The translations under genes were made by a program, and so were the position numbers. Positions 27,811-36,861 of a DNA stretch of 63,654 nucleotides are shown here, one piece after another. Position 1 is the stretch's first letter. Each line of letters begins with the position of its first letter. Under the pieces are notes generated by a model. The model worked only from the letters and a program-made list of their open reading frames with translations, made no database searches and was not told the DNA's origin. This stretch comes from Bacteroidia bacterium (GTDB taxonomy: Bacteria > Bacteroidota > Bacteroidia > Chitinophagales > UBA2359), in contig JAUHXA010000037.1 in the NCBI GenBank assembly GCA_030427245.1, positions 1-63,654 of the forward strand, written 5' to 3'.

Positions 27811-28973
27811 GGATTCGTGACCCGTTCATAAAACCGAACCAACTTCTTTTCCTCTTCTTGCCAATTAATCTCTTCACGAGCCGCCAAACAATTGTCCTGC
27901 AATTTTTGATACAACTCAGAATCTTGCAGCAATCGGTTGGCGGCTTTTGCAATCGTCTGCGCCTCCAAATCTTCCAACAATACCGCCACTTCAAACTGCT
28001 CATTGATCCGCCGATACTCCGGAAAATCGACGCACAACTGCGGCACACCTCCATGAAAATAATCGAAAAAACGGTTGGCAAGTGAATAGTAATAACTCAT
28101 GCCATCATTCGTAAAAAAGGTAAACCCAATCTTGGCGTGTCGGGTGAATTGCCGCAAAAACTCAGGCGGAACAAAGCCAAAAAACCGTACTTTGTCTTTC
28201 AAATTTAACTGTTCAACCAAGTTTTTACAATCTTCAAAAACATCTCCCTTCCCACAGACATACAGTTTGCAGCCTTCAATAAAAGGCATCGCCTGAATCA
28301 TTTCCTCGACACCTCGACCGACATTCACCGCCCCTTGATACAAAATATAGGTTTCTTCAAAAACTTGTGGGTCATACTCTTGCGAAGCATTGAAGGAAGT
28401 CGCTTCTTTTTTTCTCAAAACTGCCGCATTGCGAACAATTTCAAAGTCCGTTCCGTATTCTTTTTTAAAAAAATCGGCATACGATTGATTGATAGTATAA
28501 GCGTATTTGGTGCGGGGAACAACGAGTTTTTCGACTGTTTTCCAAACCCAACGGGTAAAAGGGCGATGCACAACTTCGGGCAATTCGGGAAAATATTCGT
28601 GGGCATCATACACCATCGTTTTTCGCTTCAATCGGCTCGCCAAAAAATGTGGCATCACCGTATCCAAATCACACGCTCCAAAAACATCGTAGCGATTCCA
28701 CAAAAAATGCCACAGCAAACGAAAATTGTACTCCAAATAAAACAACTTCCCTCGGCTAAACCAAACCTTCATCCTCTTTTGGTGAAAGCTTCTCTCCTTC
28801 AATGGCTTAGAATTCGCCATCGTCCGACCAATCAGCGTCACCTCATAACCCGCCTCCGCCAACGAACCGCAAATCCGCTGCATTCGTTGGTCGTAATTCA
28901 AGTCATTCACCACCGTAAAAACGAGGCGTTTTGATGCTTTTTTTGAAGATTTTGCAGCTTGGAACTCGGTCAT
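27807..28973 (-). CDS. Glycosyltransferase (GT4/GT-B fold)
   Basis: About 388 aa from the start MTEFQAAK. A longer frame reaches 29018 but would overlap the promoter region of the next gene. The C-terminal half shows the GT-B nucleotide-sugar site: YILYQGAVNVGRGVEEMIQA, LYVCGKGDVFEDCKNLVEQL, VRFFGFVPPEFLRQFTRHAK and a PQLCVDFPEYRRINEQF acceptor loop. The N-terminal half contains VVNDLNYDQRMQRI and DACDLDTVMPHFLA-like residues. Cytoplasmic face of the inner membrane, making a polysaccharide or glycolipid; acceptor unknown. Confidence 0.88.
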   Translation of the reverse strand: MTEFQAAKSSKKASKRLVFTVVNDLNYDQRMQRICGSLAEAGYEVTLIGRTMANSKPLKERSFHQKRMKVWFSRGKLFYLEYNFRLLWHFLWNRYDVFGACDLDTVMPHFLASRLKRKTMVYDAHEYFPELPEVVHRPFTRWVWKTVEKLVVPRTKYAYTINQSYADFFKKEYGTDFEIVRNAAVLRKKEATSFNASQEYDPQVFEETYILYQGAVNVGRGVEEMIQAMPFIEGCKLYVCGKGDVFEDCKNLVEQLNLKDKVRFFGFVPPEFLRQFTRHAKIGFTFFTNDGMSYYYSLANRFFDYFHGGVPQLCVDFPEYRRINEQFEVAVLLEDLEAQTIAKAANRLLQDSELYQKLQDNCLAAREEINWQEEEKKLVRFYERVTNP

Positions 28974-28981
28974 TCTTATTC

Positions 28982-29010
28982 TTGTTATTGAACTGAAAAA
29001 ACTAACTTTA
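28982..29010 (+). promoter_or_regulatory. Candidate promoter of the LolD-like ATPase gene
   Basis: TTG at 28982-28984 and TAACTTTA at 29003-29010 are 18 bases apart, close to the Bacteroidota TTTG/TAnnTTTG pattern. The predicted transcript would begin a few bases before the start codon at 29034. Confidence 0.35.
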
Positions 29011-29033
29011 CCCGACAAAGATAATCTTACTCA

Positions 29034-29723
29034 ATGGAAAAAATCATTCAAATAACCAATGTCACCAAACACTATCGAATGGGGACAACTTTGGTAAAAG
29101 CCCTAAACGGTTTGAGTTTAGACATTTACAAAAACGAATACGTCGCCTTGATGGGACCTTCGGGTTCGGGCAAATCGACTTTGATGAATATTTTGGGTTG
29201 TTTGGACACGCCTACAAGCGGCACTTACTGGCTCAATGGGCAGGAAGTCGCCAATATGAGCGACAATGAACTTGCCGAAGTCCGCAACAAAGAAATCGGT
29301 TTTGTTTTTCAGACCTTCAATCTCTTGCCTCGATTGACCGCATTGGGAAATGTAGCCATTCCATTGATTTATGGTGGAGTTGGCAAAAAAGAGCGTGAAC
29401 AAAGAGCTACGAATATGCTTGAAGCCGTAGGATTGGGCGAACGCAATCACCATAGACCCAACGAACTATCGGGTGGTCAACGCCAAAGAGTTGCCATTGC
29501 TCGTGCGCTTATCAATCGTCCTTCTATCATCCTTGCCGATGAACCGACCGGAAACCTCGACTCCAAAACTTCGATCGAAATCATGGAAATGCTCAATAAA
29601 ATCCACCGAGATGGCAATACGGTTATCATGGTCACGCACGAAGAAGAAATGGCGCTCTACGCCCACCGAATCATCCGATTGAAGGATGGAGTTGTGGAGA
29701 GAGACGAGGCGAATGTGCATTGA
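29034..29723 (+). CDS. ABC transporter ATP-binding protein (LolD/MacB type)
   Basis: 229 aa, one complete ABC domain: [19 protein letters not shown] (Walker A), a Q-loop ([16 protein letters not shown]), the signature [15 protein letters not shown] and Walker [17 protein letters not shown]. The [16 protein letters not shown] and [19 protein letters not shown] sequences match the LolD/MacB/FtsE branch that powers lipoprotein release or mechanotransmission. No FtsX-like permease is adjacent; the next gene encodes a small four-helix membrane protein without an MacB periplasmic domain. The permease must be elsewhere. Confidence 0.92.
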   Translation: MEKIIQITNVTKHYRMGTTLVKALNGLSLDIYKNEYVALMGPSGSGKSTLMNILGCLDTPTSGTYWLNGQEVANMSDNELAEVRNKEIGFVFQTFNLLPRLTALGNVAIPLIYGGVGKKEREQRATNMLEAVGLGERNHHRPNELSGGQRQRVAIARALINRPSIILADEPTGNLDSKTSIEIMEMLNKIHRDGNTVIMVTHEEEMALYAHRIIRLKDGVVERDEANVH

Positions 29724-29804
29724 ACACAATTTCTTACCCTCATATTAAACATTTTTTGCCTCACAATCATTTAGTAACAGTGACACTGCTACTAAAAAAA
29801 CAGA

Positions 29805-30266
29805 ATGAATTATCTGCTCTTTATAATAACCCTTCTTATCAGCAGCATGGCTATCTTGTGGGTAATGTATTACATCAACCTACTGAAATTCATGTCTGTC
29901 CACAAAAAAGTCCCAAGTAATATACGCTCGGTTAGTTTTGGCGTATATGCTGTGGTCAGCATTTATATATGGCTGCTTTGGTCGGTTTTTGGTGCAGGAT
30001 TGGCATTTTACTTCATGCCCGTCAACTCCAACGGCTGGTTCTATTACATTCCCGCCTACTTTTGTATCTCCATCATACTGCGCTTGTGTCGGGGATTCTA
30101 CGAAGAAACCTTTGAATCTGCCTATGAATCGGGCGAAATATTGGAGTACAGCATGAGCGACTTCACCTTCCTCTCTTTTGCCATTGTTATTGCCTTTTTA
30201 GGCACGGTGTTTTATCCTGATTGTATTCCAGGGATTTTGAGTTGGTTGAATCATTTGTTGTTCTAA
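29805..30266 (+). CDS. Unknown small polytopic membrane protein
   Basis: 153 aa with about four hydrophobic helices (LLFIITLLISSMAILWVMYY, VSIYIWLLWSVFGAGLAFYF, a YYIPAYFCISIIL stretch and LSFAIVIAFLGTVF), and a charged loop RGFYEETFESAYESGEI between the third and fourth. Not recognised. It follows the LolD-like gene by 81 bases on the same strand, and its last bases overlap the 3' end of the helicase gene by 4 in convergent orientation. Confidence 0.65.
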   Translation: MNYLLFIITLLISSMAILWVMYYINLLKFMSVHKKVPSNIRSVSFGVYAVVSIYIWLLWSVFGAGLAFYFMPVNSNGWFYYIPAYFCISIILRLCRGFYEETFESAYESGEILEYSMSDFTFLSFAIVIAFLGTVFYPDCIPGILSWLNHLLF

Positions 30267-33200
30267 ACATAACTATCCAAAACCCCATTCAAACTCCCCT
30301 CCTCATCCATCCACCAATTCGCCGAATAAACCCTCAAAACCCGAAATCCCAAACGCTCCAACTGAATCTCTCGATACAAATCGTGCATATAAGCCTCCGA
30401 ACTTTTGTGCGCATTGCTGCCATCACACTCAATCGCCCAAACCGTCTGATTCAGTTCATTCTCAGCAGGCAAGACCGCAATGTCAATCACAAAACCACCC
30501 ACTTTATAATTGATTTGTATGCGCTCAACAGGAATGAACTCCGCCAATCTTTTCGCCACCTCTTCCACAAAGGGCGAAACCGATTGAAGGGAATAATGGT
30601 CAAAAGGAGGTTCACTGCAATGCGCTGCCAAAGCTTCCAAAATCGAATCCTTCAATTCTTCATTCCCAATCGTCAAAGCCTTTGCGTAGCTAACATAAGC
30701 ATACAAACACGTCCGCCCCGAATTTCCACGTTCTTCCATCTGCACCGCATATTGATTGTAAAATTCCGACGGAATCGAAGTCACCACATACACCTTTTGT
30801 TTGGCACGAGTCACAATCACATTCAGCAATTTATAGCCTTTCGCTTGGTTAATTGGGCCAAACAATTGCAGAAAACGCCCATCCTCTCGCCTTCCAAAAG
30901 TCGTCGAAATAATAATCACATCTCGTTCGTCGCCCTGCACATTCTCCAAATTCTTTACAAACAAACCCGCCCTTTCCAAAGCTGCAATCTTGCCTGCAGC
31001 CACTTCATCCTCCAATTTCAATTCCTGCAATCGCTCCAAAATGTAATTTCGTTGATGCAAATTGAAGGTCGCCACGCCAACGGAAGGTATTCGTGTGTTT
31101 GAGTGTTCAGGTTGATAGTTGTATTTAGGTGTTTGATTTTGAGTATTTTCGTTTGCCATGTCCTCGCCCCTGACTCCTGTCCCCTGTCCCCTTGCTCCTA
31201 TCTCCAACAACAATTCCAACACACGCTCCGCTTCCTCCTTATTAACACTTTTATCATACAGCCCTTCCACTTCAATGAGTTCAATCGCTTTGTAATCGCT
31301 TTGGGCAGGCATCGGCACCAATCGAGAACCGTAAAAAGCAGCATTCGAAAACGCAATCAAATCGGGGTGTCGACTGCGGTAGTGAAAATCCAAAAAAGAA
31401 CGTTGATAGCCCGTATCTTCCGCATACTCCAAGAGTGATTCCTTTTCGGCAAGGTCAGTATCGTCACTGTCAACCACCTCAAAATCGGTCAATTCTTCGT
31501 CTGTTTCCGCCCAATCAATCATCATCGTTTTGCTACTCGCAAAATAACTCGTTGGTGGCATCTGATGTGTATCGCCCGACACGACTTTGTGCTTCCCTCG
31601 CATCAAAGCCGAAAAAGTATCTTCCAATCGCAATTGACTCGCCTCATCAAAAATCACTACATCAAACAAGTTCTCCTTCAATGGAATAATCGAACTACAC
31701 ACCACAGGATTGACCAGCGTGACAGGGAAAAAATCGGTAAACAAATCAAAATCTGCATTGATGATTTTGCGGAGCGAATTGCGGCGTTTACCCTTCGAGC
31801 CTCGTTTGTTGTAGAGTCTTTTGACGCTTGTGTGATTGGCTCGGTCGTTGAATTTTCGCACCGATTGATGCTGATAGCGATGCCAAGCTTTCAAAATCTT
31901 GGGAATTTGCAGCTCTTCAATCGTCTTCATATACGACCGCAAACTTTTCAAAGCTTGGTCGTCTTTGGGCGTTTCCGTGCTTTCATTTCGGGCCAAAGTC
32001 CAGTAAAAATACCACCCTTCAAAAGCCGCCTGCCAATCTTCGGCCTGAATCTCTACCAACGCCTTCACCACCGACTGCTGCAAAGTCGTACATTGAAGGA
32101 AAAAATGCTGCCATTTGGAAAAAACCGAGTATGCTCCAAAAGCCTCTTTTATCGCTTCCAAATGACTTAAAATCCATTGGGCATTGAGCGTTTTCGACTT
32201 CAAACTGTCCTCTCCCTCCACCAATTGTGCCTGCAAAAAATTCGCTTCGTTGATAGCTGCAATGCGCCCCTTGTAGTAATCTTCCGCCATGTCCAAAGCC
32301 TCTGCAATCTCTACTTTTGGGTGTATGTTCTGCAAATTCAAAGCATCCACTTTAGCTTCAATTCTACTCGGATTCCCCTTATTCCATCCCTCCAATTCCA
32401 TCAGAAAAGCAAACGTATTTTCCTTCAATAAGCGAAAATTAAAAACCGCCTCCTCTCCTACTCCAATAAAATCGTGTGCAAAATAGTTGGTTACAGCCCA
32501 ATCACTTTGCATTGCGGTGTAATCTTCAATACATTGTTTTTGCTTCTCCAAAATCGTTTGATGCTTTTGGCTAAACACTGCCAAAAATTTCACCCAAAAA
32601 TGTGGAAATCCACTGATTTCATTGAAGTTGTCTTCGTACAATTCGAGATTTCGCTCCAATTCCTTTTGCAGCGTTTCCGCCTTTTCCTTCAAGGATTGGT
32701 AAACCGATTCATAATGATTTTGAAGCTGTTGGACATAACTCTCTCGTATTTGCGTCAAACCCAAGAGCAGTCTTTTGGCTTGTTGGGTAAAGGTTTTGAG
32801 TTGTTTTTCGATGTAAAAACGAGCTTCGGCAGGCTTTTCGCTGCGATAAAATCGGTGGTGAATATGCTGCAAAGGATGCGATTGAAGGAAAGTCCATGCA
32901 TTGGAGGAGGCGGAATCTGTTGTTAACCTTTCTTCTTTCTTCTCCAACAAAATGGGTTTTAGCAGAGGCTGTGATTGGTGAATCACTTCCAACAAAGCCA
33001 AATATTCGTGATAAGAAAACTCAAAAGTTGTCGTATTCAAGTCTTCATTGAAGTGTTCGATTTTGTTCTCTTTGGCGATTCGCTGCAAATACAAACCCAC
33101 CAAATCCGTCCAATTGTAAGGGCCTAAACGTTCTCTTGCTAAAAACTGATGGTGGGCATTGATGGTTTCTTTTGCCTTAGTTGCTTGTGTCAAAACATGC

Positions 33201-34465
33201 TGATACTGAAACTCTTCAAAAGTGGGCGTTTCGGCTTTTCGGTCAATGCGATCCCGCACCGAATCCACTACCTTTTTGCGGTCTTTGGAGATGTCTTCTA
33301 CAATGATGGTCAAATCTTGCAGCCCCAATTCGTGCAGATTGTTCTGAAGCACTTCCAATGCTGTCCGCTTTTCACAAACAACCAAACATTTCGCTCCATT
33401 TTCCAAAGCGTTGAGAATAAGTGCGGTCAAGGATTGACTTTTGCCTGTTCCCGGTGGACCTTGAATGATTTTGAGGGGAGATTTTGCGAGCGTATTGATA
33501 ATCGCTTGCTGTGAAGGATCAGTGGCAATACCTACAAAAGTAGATTTCTGAAAACTCGTTTTTTCTGCCTCGTATTTGTTGTAGACTCCATCACTTTCCT
33601 CCAGAGAATGTTCGAGATTGCGAATGTCGGCTTGCAGGTCGGGAGTATCTATCTCTGCTATTTTTGCCGATTGAAGCTGCATCAATCGGTCTATGTCTTT
33701 GATAATTGGCTGCTTCTGGGTTTTGAATATCCCAAAAACACCCGCCCATCGAATGGTAGGTTTTTTGAGGTCAATGTGCTTAATCGTGTCTGAACCGGGG
33801 CAAGGGGTGACAATGGCACTGAAATGCTCTTCTTCGGCATTGAACTGCTTCAATATTTGGTTGGCAATGTCGACCAATTCACCTTCATCTATTTTGGAGT
33901 CGTCCAAAAATTCTTCTGCAATGTTTTGCAGCGTCACACTTTCGTCTTTTTCGATGTGAGCGATGAGCATTTGATTGACCAAAATTGGATAGTCTTCTTC
34001 TCTGCGAATCGTCCATTTATACGCCTGTGTTGCAGATTTTTCGATGTCCAAATACCATATCAAAACGGGTGCTTTGATGATGCGTTTGGGGTCATTTTTG
34101 TCTCGCTTTAATAGAATCGGATAACCAAAGGCAAAAGGTTTTACACCATGTTCCAAAAAATTGTCGTTGTTTTCGTAGGTAATGACATTGAGGCGTTTGT
34201 TGAGGAGAGTCAACGTTTTGGAGTCATCTTCAGAGAGTTGTTCGATGCGTTTTTCGGCATTGCGGTACTCTATATGGAAAGTAAACTTGGCTTTGGTGAG
34301 AAGGGTTTCAATAAACTTTTCGGGTAAATTTGCTTGCAGTACTTCTATGTCCTTCAAGTCCAAACGATTCAACTGTCGACTTGGCAATACGTTGAGATGT
34401 ATCGAACGCCGATTGCCAACGGTCAGTTTTTGTTTGAGGATTTGGAGGAATTTGAGGTCGGACAT
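30263..34465 (-). CDS. Large superfamily 1 helicase with C-terminal MTES_1575-like nuclease domain
   Basis: 1400 aa, cytosolic. The N-terminal ~300 residues are DUF4011-like. SF1 (Upf1-like AAA_11/AAA_12) helicase motifs follow: Walker A IIQGPPGTGKSQSLTALI (~331), VVCEKRTALEVLQNNL, Walker B VVIFDEASQLRLEDTF (~935), SGDTHQMPPTSYF, FLDFHYRSRHPDLI, NVQGDERDVIIISTTFGR and NVIVTRAKQKVYVVTS. A coiled helical insert occupies ~450-850. The last ~75 residues (WAIECDGSNAHKSSEAYMHD, LYREIQLERLGFRVLRVYSA) match the PD-(D/E)xK MTES_1575 restriction-like domain, with D...ECDG as probable catalytic residues. Such proteins are considered candidate single-protein DNA defence or repair factors. An in-frame low-complexity insertion lies at ~1088-1125. 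Confidence 0.88.
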   Translation of the reverse strand: MSDLKFLQILKQKLTVGNRRSIHLNVLPSRQLNRLDLKDIEVLQANLPEKFIETLLTKAKFTFHIEYRNAEKRIEQLSEDDSKTLTLLNKRLNVITYENNDNFLEHGVKPFAFGYPILLKRDKNDPKRIIKAPVLIWYLDIEKSATQAYKWTIRREEDYPILVNQMLIAHIEKDESVTLQNIAEEFLDDSKIDEGELVDIANQILKQFNAEEEHFSAIVTPCPGSDTIKHIDLKKPTIRWAGVFGIFKTQKQPIIKDIDRLMQLQSAKIAEIDTPDLQADIRNLEHSLEESDGVYNKYEAEKTSFQKSTFVGIATDPSQQAIINTLAKSPLKIIQGPPGTGKSQSLTALILNALENGAKCLVVCEKRTALEVLQNNLHELGLQDLTIIVEDISKDRKKVVDSVRDRIDRKAETPTFEEFQYQHVLTQATKAKETINAHHQFLARERLGPYNWTDLVGLYLQRIAKENKIEHFNEDLNTTTFEFSYHEYLALLEVIHQSQPLLKPILLEKKEERLTTDSASSNAWTFLQSHPLQHIHHRFYRSEKPAEARFYIEKQLKTFTQQAKRLLLGLTQIRESYVQQLQNHYESVYQSLKEKAETLQKELERNLELYEDNFNEISGFPHFWVKFLAVFSQKHQTILEKQKQCIEDYTAMQSDWAVTNYFAHDFIGVGEEAVFNFRLLKENTFAFLMELEGWNKGNPSRIEAKVDALNLQNIHPKVEIAEALDMAEDYYKGRIAAINEANFLQAQLVEGEDSLKSKTLNAQWILSHLEAIKEAFGAYSVFSKWQHFFLQCTTLQQSVVKALVEIQAEDWQAAFEGWYFYWTLARNESTETPKDDQALKSLRSYMKTIEELQIPKILKAWHRYQHQSVRKFNDRANHTSVKRLYNKRGSKGKRRNSLRKIINADFDLFTDFFPVTLVNPVVCSSIIPLKENLFDVVIFDEASQLRLEDTFSALMRGKHKVVSGDTHQMPPTSYFASSKTMMIDWAETDEELTDFEVVDSDDTDLAEKESLLEYAEDTGYQRSFLDFHYRSRHPDLIAFSNAAFYGSRLVPMPAQSDYKAIELIEVEGLYDKSVNKEEAERVLELLLEIGARGQGTGVRGEDMANENTQNQTPKYNYQPEHSNTRIPSVGVATFNLHQRNYILERLQELKLEDEVAAGKIAALERAGLFVKNLENVQGDERDVIIISTTFGRREDGRFLQLFGPINQAKGYKLLNVIVTRAKQKVYVVTSIPSEFYNQYAVQMEERGNSGRTCLYAYVSYAKALTIGNEELKDSILEALAAHCSEPPFDHYSLQSVSPFVEEVAKRLAEFIPVERIQINYKVGGFVIDIAVLPAENELNQTVWAIECDGSNAHKSSEAYMHDLYREIQLERLGFRVLRVYSANWWMDEEGSLNGVLDSYV

Positions 34466-34675
34466 TATTTTAGGATTGTTTCGCTTTGCTGATTGTTAAA
34501 TTGTTTCACTTCGCTAATTGTTTGATTGTTGTATTCTTAGTGTTCAAAATCCTTGAAACTTTGTGCCTTTGTTTCTTTGTGATTAAGTTTACTTATAGTA
34601 ATGCGAAAATTAAGGAAAAAAATGGGCTTTTTGAAATTCTCTGCCCTGTTGAAGATAAATTAAAATTTTTACGCT

Positions 34676-34683
34676 TACTTTTG
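34676..34683 (+). promoter_or_regulatory. Candidate -7 element of proC
   Basis: TACTTTTG fits the Bacteroidota TAnnTTTG consensus. A TTG at 34649-34651 could be the -33 element, with a spacer of 24 bases. It predicts a transcript start near 34690, just before ATG 34714, and so argues against the upstream ATG at 34486. Confidence 0.45.
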
Positions 34684-34713
34684 CGAATTTTTCAACAAAA
34701 CACAGTTTTCAAT

Positions 34714-35517
34714 ATGAAAATTTTAATCATTGGCGGTGGGAATATGGGAACGACCTTTGCTCAAAGTTTTTTGGCAGCCCACATCATCCGTCCAAAGGAT
34801 TTAATCATACTCGAAAAAAACGAACAGCGTCTGGAGTTTTTACACTCTGCCGAAATCGGTGATATTCACAACGAAGCGGGAGATTATATTCACGATGTGG
34901 ATCTATTGGTTTTGGCGGTGAAGCCTCAAAATACGGAAGATTTGTTTCCAATTATCAAACCTTATTTGAATCCAGAACAGTTGGTGCTTTCGATTATGGC
35001 GGGTGTCCAAATGAAGAGTATTGAAGAGGGTTTGGGTGTCAAAAAGGTGATTCGTGCGATGCCTAATTTACCCGCACAGGTCGGCATGGGTATGACGGCT
35101 TTTACGGCAAAGGAAGAAGTGAGCCGCAAAGAACTCATTGAAGTACAGAATCTTTTGAGTACAACTGGCCGAGCGATTTATTTTGAAGAAGAATCTATGT
35201 TGGATGCTGCTACGGCTATTTCGGGTAGTGGTCCAGCTTATGTGTTTTACTTTATGAAATCCATGATTGCTGCGGCTGAAAAATTGGGTTTTTCGGAAAC
35301 TCATGCGGAGTTGTTGGTTTGGCAGACGTTTATGGGGGCGGTTCATTTGCACAACAAAAACAGTATTTCACCTGAAGAGTGGATCAAGCGAGTTTCGTCT
35401 AAAGGCGGAACTACGGAAGCGGCAGTAAATGTTTTTGAAGCTCGAAATTTGGGTGAAGATATTCAAGAAGGTATTTTTGCGGCTTTCGAGCGGTCGAAGG
35501 AGTTGGGAGGTAAGTAA
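34714..35517 (+). CDS. proC: Pyrroline-5-carboxylate reductase
   Basis: Last step of proline synthesis: NAD(P)H reduction of pyrroline-5-carboxylate. 267 aa from this start, which opens KILIIGGGNMGTTFAQSF (dinucleotide site). MAGVQMKSIEEGLG, IRAMPNLPAQVGMGMT and the family signature AISGSGPAYVFYFMKSM are present, ending SKGGTTEAAVNVFE. The open frame extends 76 codons upstream to 34486, but those residues do not match the family and the -7 element is inside. No other proline gene is nearby. Confidence 0.95.
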   Translation: MKILIIGGGNMGTTFAQSFLAAHIIRPKDLIILEKNEQRLEFLHSAEIGDIHNEAGDYIHDVDLLVLAVKPQNTEDLFPIIKPYLNPEQLVLSIMAGVQMKSIEEGLGVKKVIRAMPNLPAQVGMGMTAFTAKEEVSRKELIEVQNLLSTTGRAIYFEEESMLDAATAISGSGPAYVFYFMKSMIAAAEKLGFSETHAELLVWQTFMGAVHLHNKNSISPEEWIKRVSSKGGTTEAAVNVFEARNLGEDIQEGIFAAFERSKELGGK

Positions 35518-35563
35518 CTTTTTAACACACTTGATTTAGAATAGAACGCAGAGACATAAAAAA

Positions 35564-35598
35564 GGTGCATTGTATTTTTATCAAAAACACAATGCACC
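35564..35598 (-). terminator. Terminator between proC and mdh (mainly mdh)
   Basis: GGTGCATTGTATTTTT pairs with AAAAACACAATGCACC (15 of 16 bp) around a 3-base loop. On the minus strand a run of six T follows, so it terminates mdh. Stem symmetry suggests it may also slow transcripts from proC. Confidence 0.85.
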
Positions 35599-35670
35599 CT
35601 ATTTCAAAACTCGACGTACTGACATTCATTTCTATGTCTTACGTCTTGCCTCTTTTATCTTGCCTCTAAA

Positions 35671-36606
35671 TTAAAACAACTTCATGTCATCCAAGACTTT
35701 CATTACGCCACGAACATGACCTGCTGAAGTGTTCATCATTTCCATTTCCTCTTCGTTCAAATCCAATTCGAGGATTTTTTCGATACCATTTTTGCCGAGT
35801 AATACAGGAACGCCTAAGTAAATATCTTTCATTCCGTATTGACCGTCCAACCATGCACAACAAGGGAAAATGCGTTTTTCGTCTTTGCAGATGGTTTCAA
35901 CCATTTGAGCAGCAGCAGCACCTGGCGCATACCAAGCAGAAGTACCCATTAGTTTCACCAATTCTCCACCGCCTTTTTTGGTTCTTTCGACAATAGCATC
36001 CAATCTTTCTTCGCCTACAAATTCGGTAACAGGAATCCCTGAAACTGTGGTGTAACGAGGAAGTGGCACCATTGTGTCACCGTGTCCGCCCATCAAAACA
36101 GCTTGAATATCTCTTGGAGATACGCCAATTTCGGTCGCCAAAAATGCACGGTAACGAGCGGTATCCAAAATACCTGCCATTCCGAATACTTTATTGGAAG
36201 GTAATTTGGCGGTAAGGTAAGCGCAGTAGCTCATCACATCCAAAGGATTGGCAACGATGATGATAATGGTATTGGGAGAGTGTTTTACTACATTTTCGGT
36301 TACAGACTTTACGATTTTAGCGTTGATACCAATCAAATCGTCGCGACTCATACCTGGCTTACGAGGCACTCCAGAAGTAATTACGGTTACATCTGAATTT
36401 GCAGTTGCGGCATAGTCGTTTGTAACCCCAACTGTAGTTGTGCTATAAGAGTTGATGGCAGCTGTCTGCCAGATGTCCAATGCTTTACCTTCTGCAACAC
36501 CATCTTTGATGTCCAACAAAACAACTTCTTTGGCAAAATTGCCGTGTGCTACGACGTTGGCTACGGTTGCTCCAACATTACCTGCACCTATCACTGAAAC
36601 CTTCAT
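35671..36606 (-). CDS. mdh: Malate dehydrogenase (LDH-like, NAD-dependent)
   Basis: TCA-cycle enzyme, 311 aa. N-terminal GAGNVGATVANVVA binds NAD; VTSGVPRKPGMSRDDLIGIN carries the substrate-binding Arg residues; VANPLDVMSYCAYL, GMAGILDTARYRAFLA (second Arg) and the catalytic His in LMGGHGDTMVPLP. This is the LDH-like MDH type common in Bacteroidota. Single gene, with its own candidate -7 element and terminator. Confidence 0.96.
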   Translation of the reverse strand: MKVSVIGAGNVGATVANVVAHGNFAKEVVLLDIKDGVAEGKALDIWQTAAINSYSTTTVGVTNDYAATANSDVTVITSGVPRKPGMSRDDLIGINAKIVKSVTENVVKHSPNTIIIIVANPLDVMSYCAYLTAKLPSNKVFGMAGILDTARYRAFLATEIGVSPRDIQAVLMGGHGDTMVPLPRYTTVSGIPVTEFVGEERLDAIVERTKKGGGELVKLMGTSAWYAPGAAAAQMVETICKDEKRIFPCCAWLDGQYGMKDIYLGVPVLLGKNGIEKILELDLNEEEMEMMNTSAGHVRGVMKVLDDMKLF

Positions 36607-36657
36607 AAGAGAATGATTTTTTATATTATGGAAGAAAAAATATCATTATTGAAGGCG

Positions 36658-36665
36658 CAAAGGTA
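36658..36665 (-). promoter_or_regulatory. Candidate -7 element of mdh
   Basis: On the minus strand TACCTTTG, an exact TAnnTTTG match, about 50 bases upstream of the start codon. A clear -33 partner was not seen. Confidence 0.45.
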
Positions 36666-36861
36666 CAAAATTTGGGAATTGTTGAATTACTTTATGGTTA
36701 TATTGTTTTATTGCTACATTCTTCTACTGTTATGTTGTTCTGTTGCTGAAAACGATACATCCCAAATTTATTAGAAAAAAATGGCATTTTAATGTGCATA
36801 TCAACAAGGTTTCTACAGGACTGACATGAAAGAGGGATAAAACAATACAGCAATTCAGCTA

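Noticed and set aside
30221-31102. Long plus-strand open frame (293 codons)
   Set aside because: Lies antisense to the well-supported helicase, with Arg/His/Ile/Phe-rich nonsense composition and no motif.
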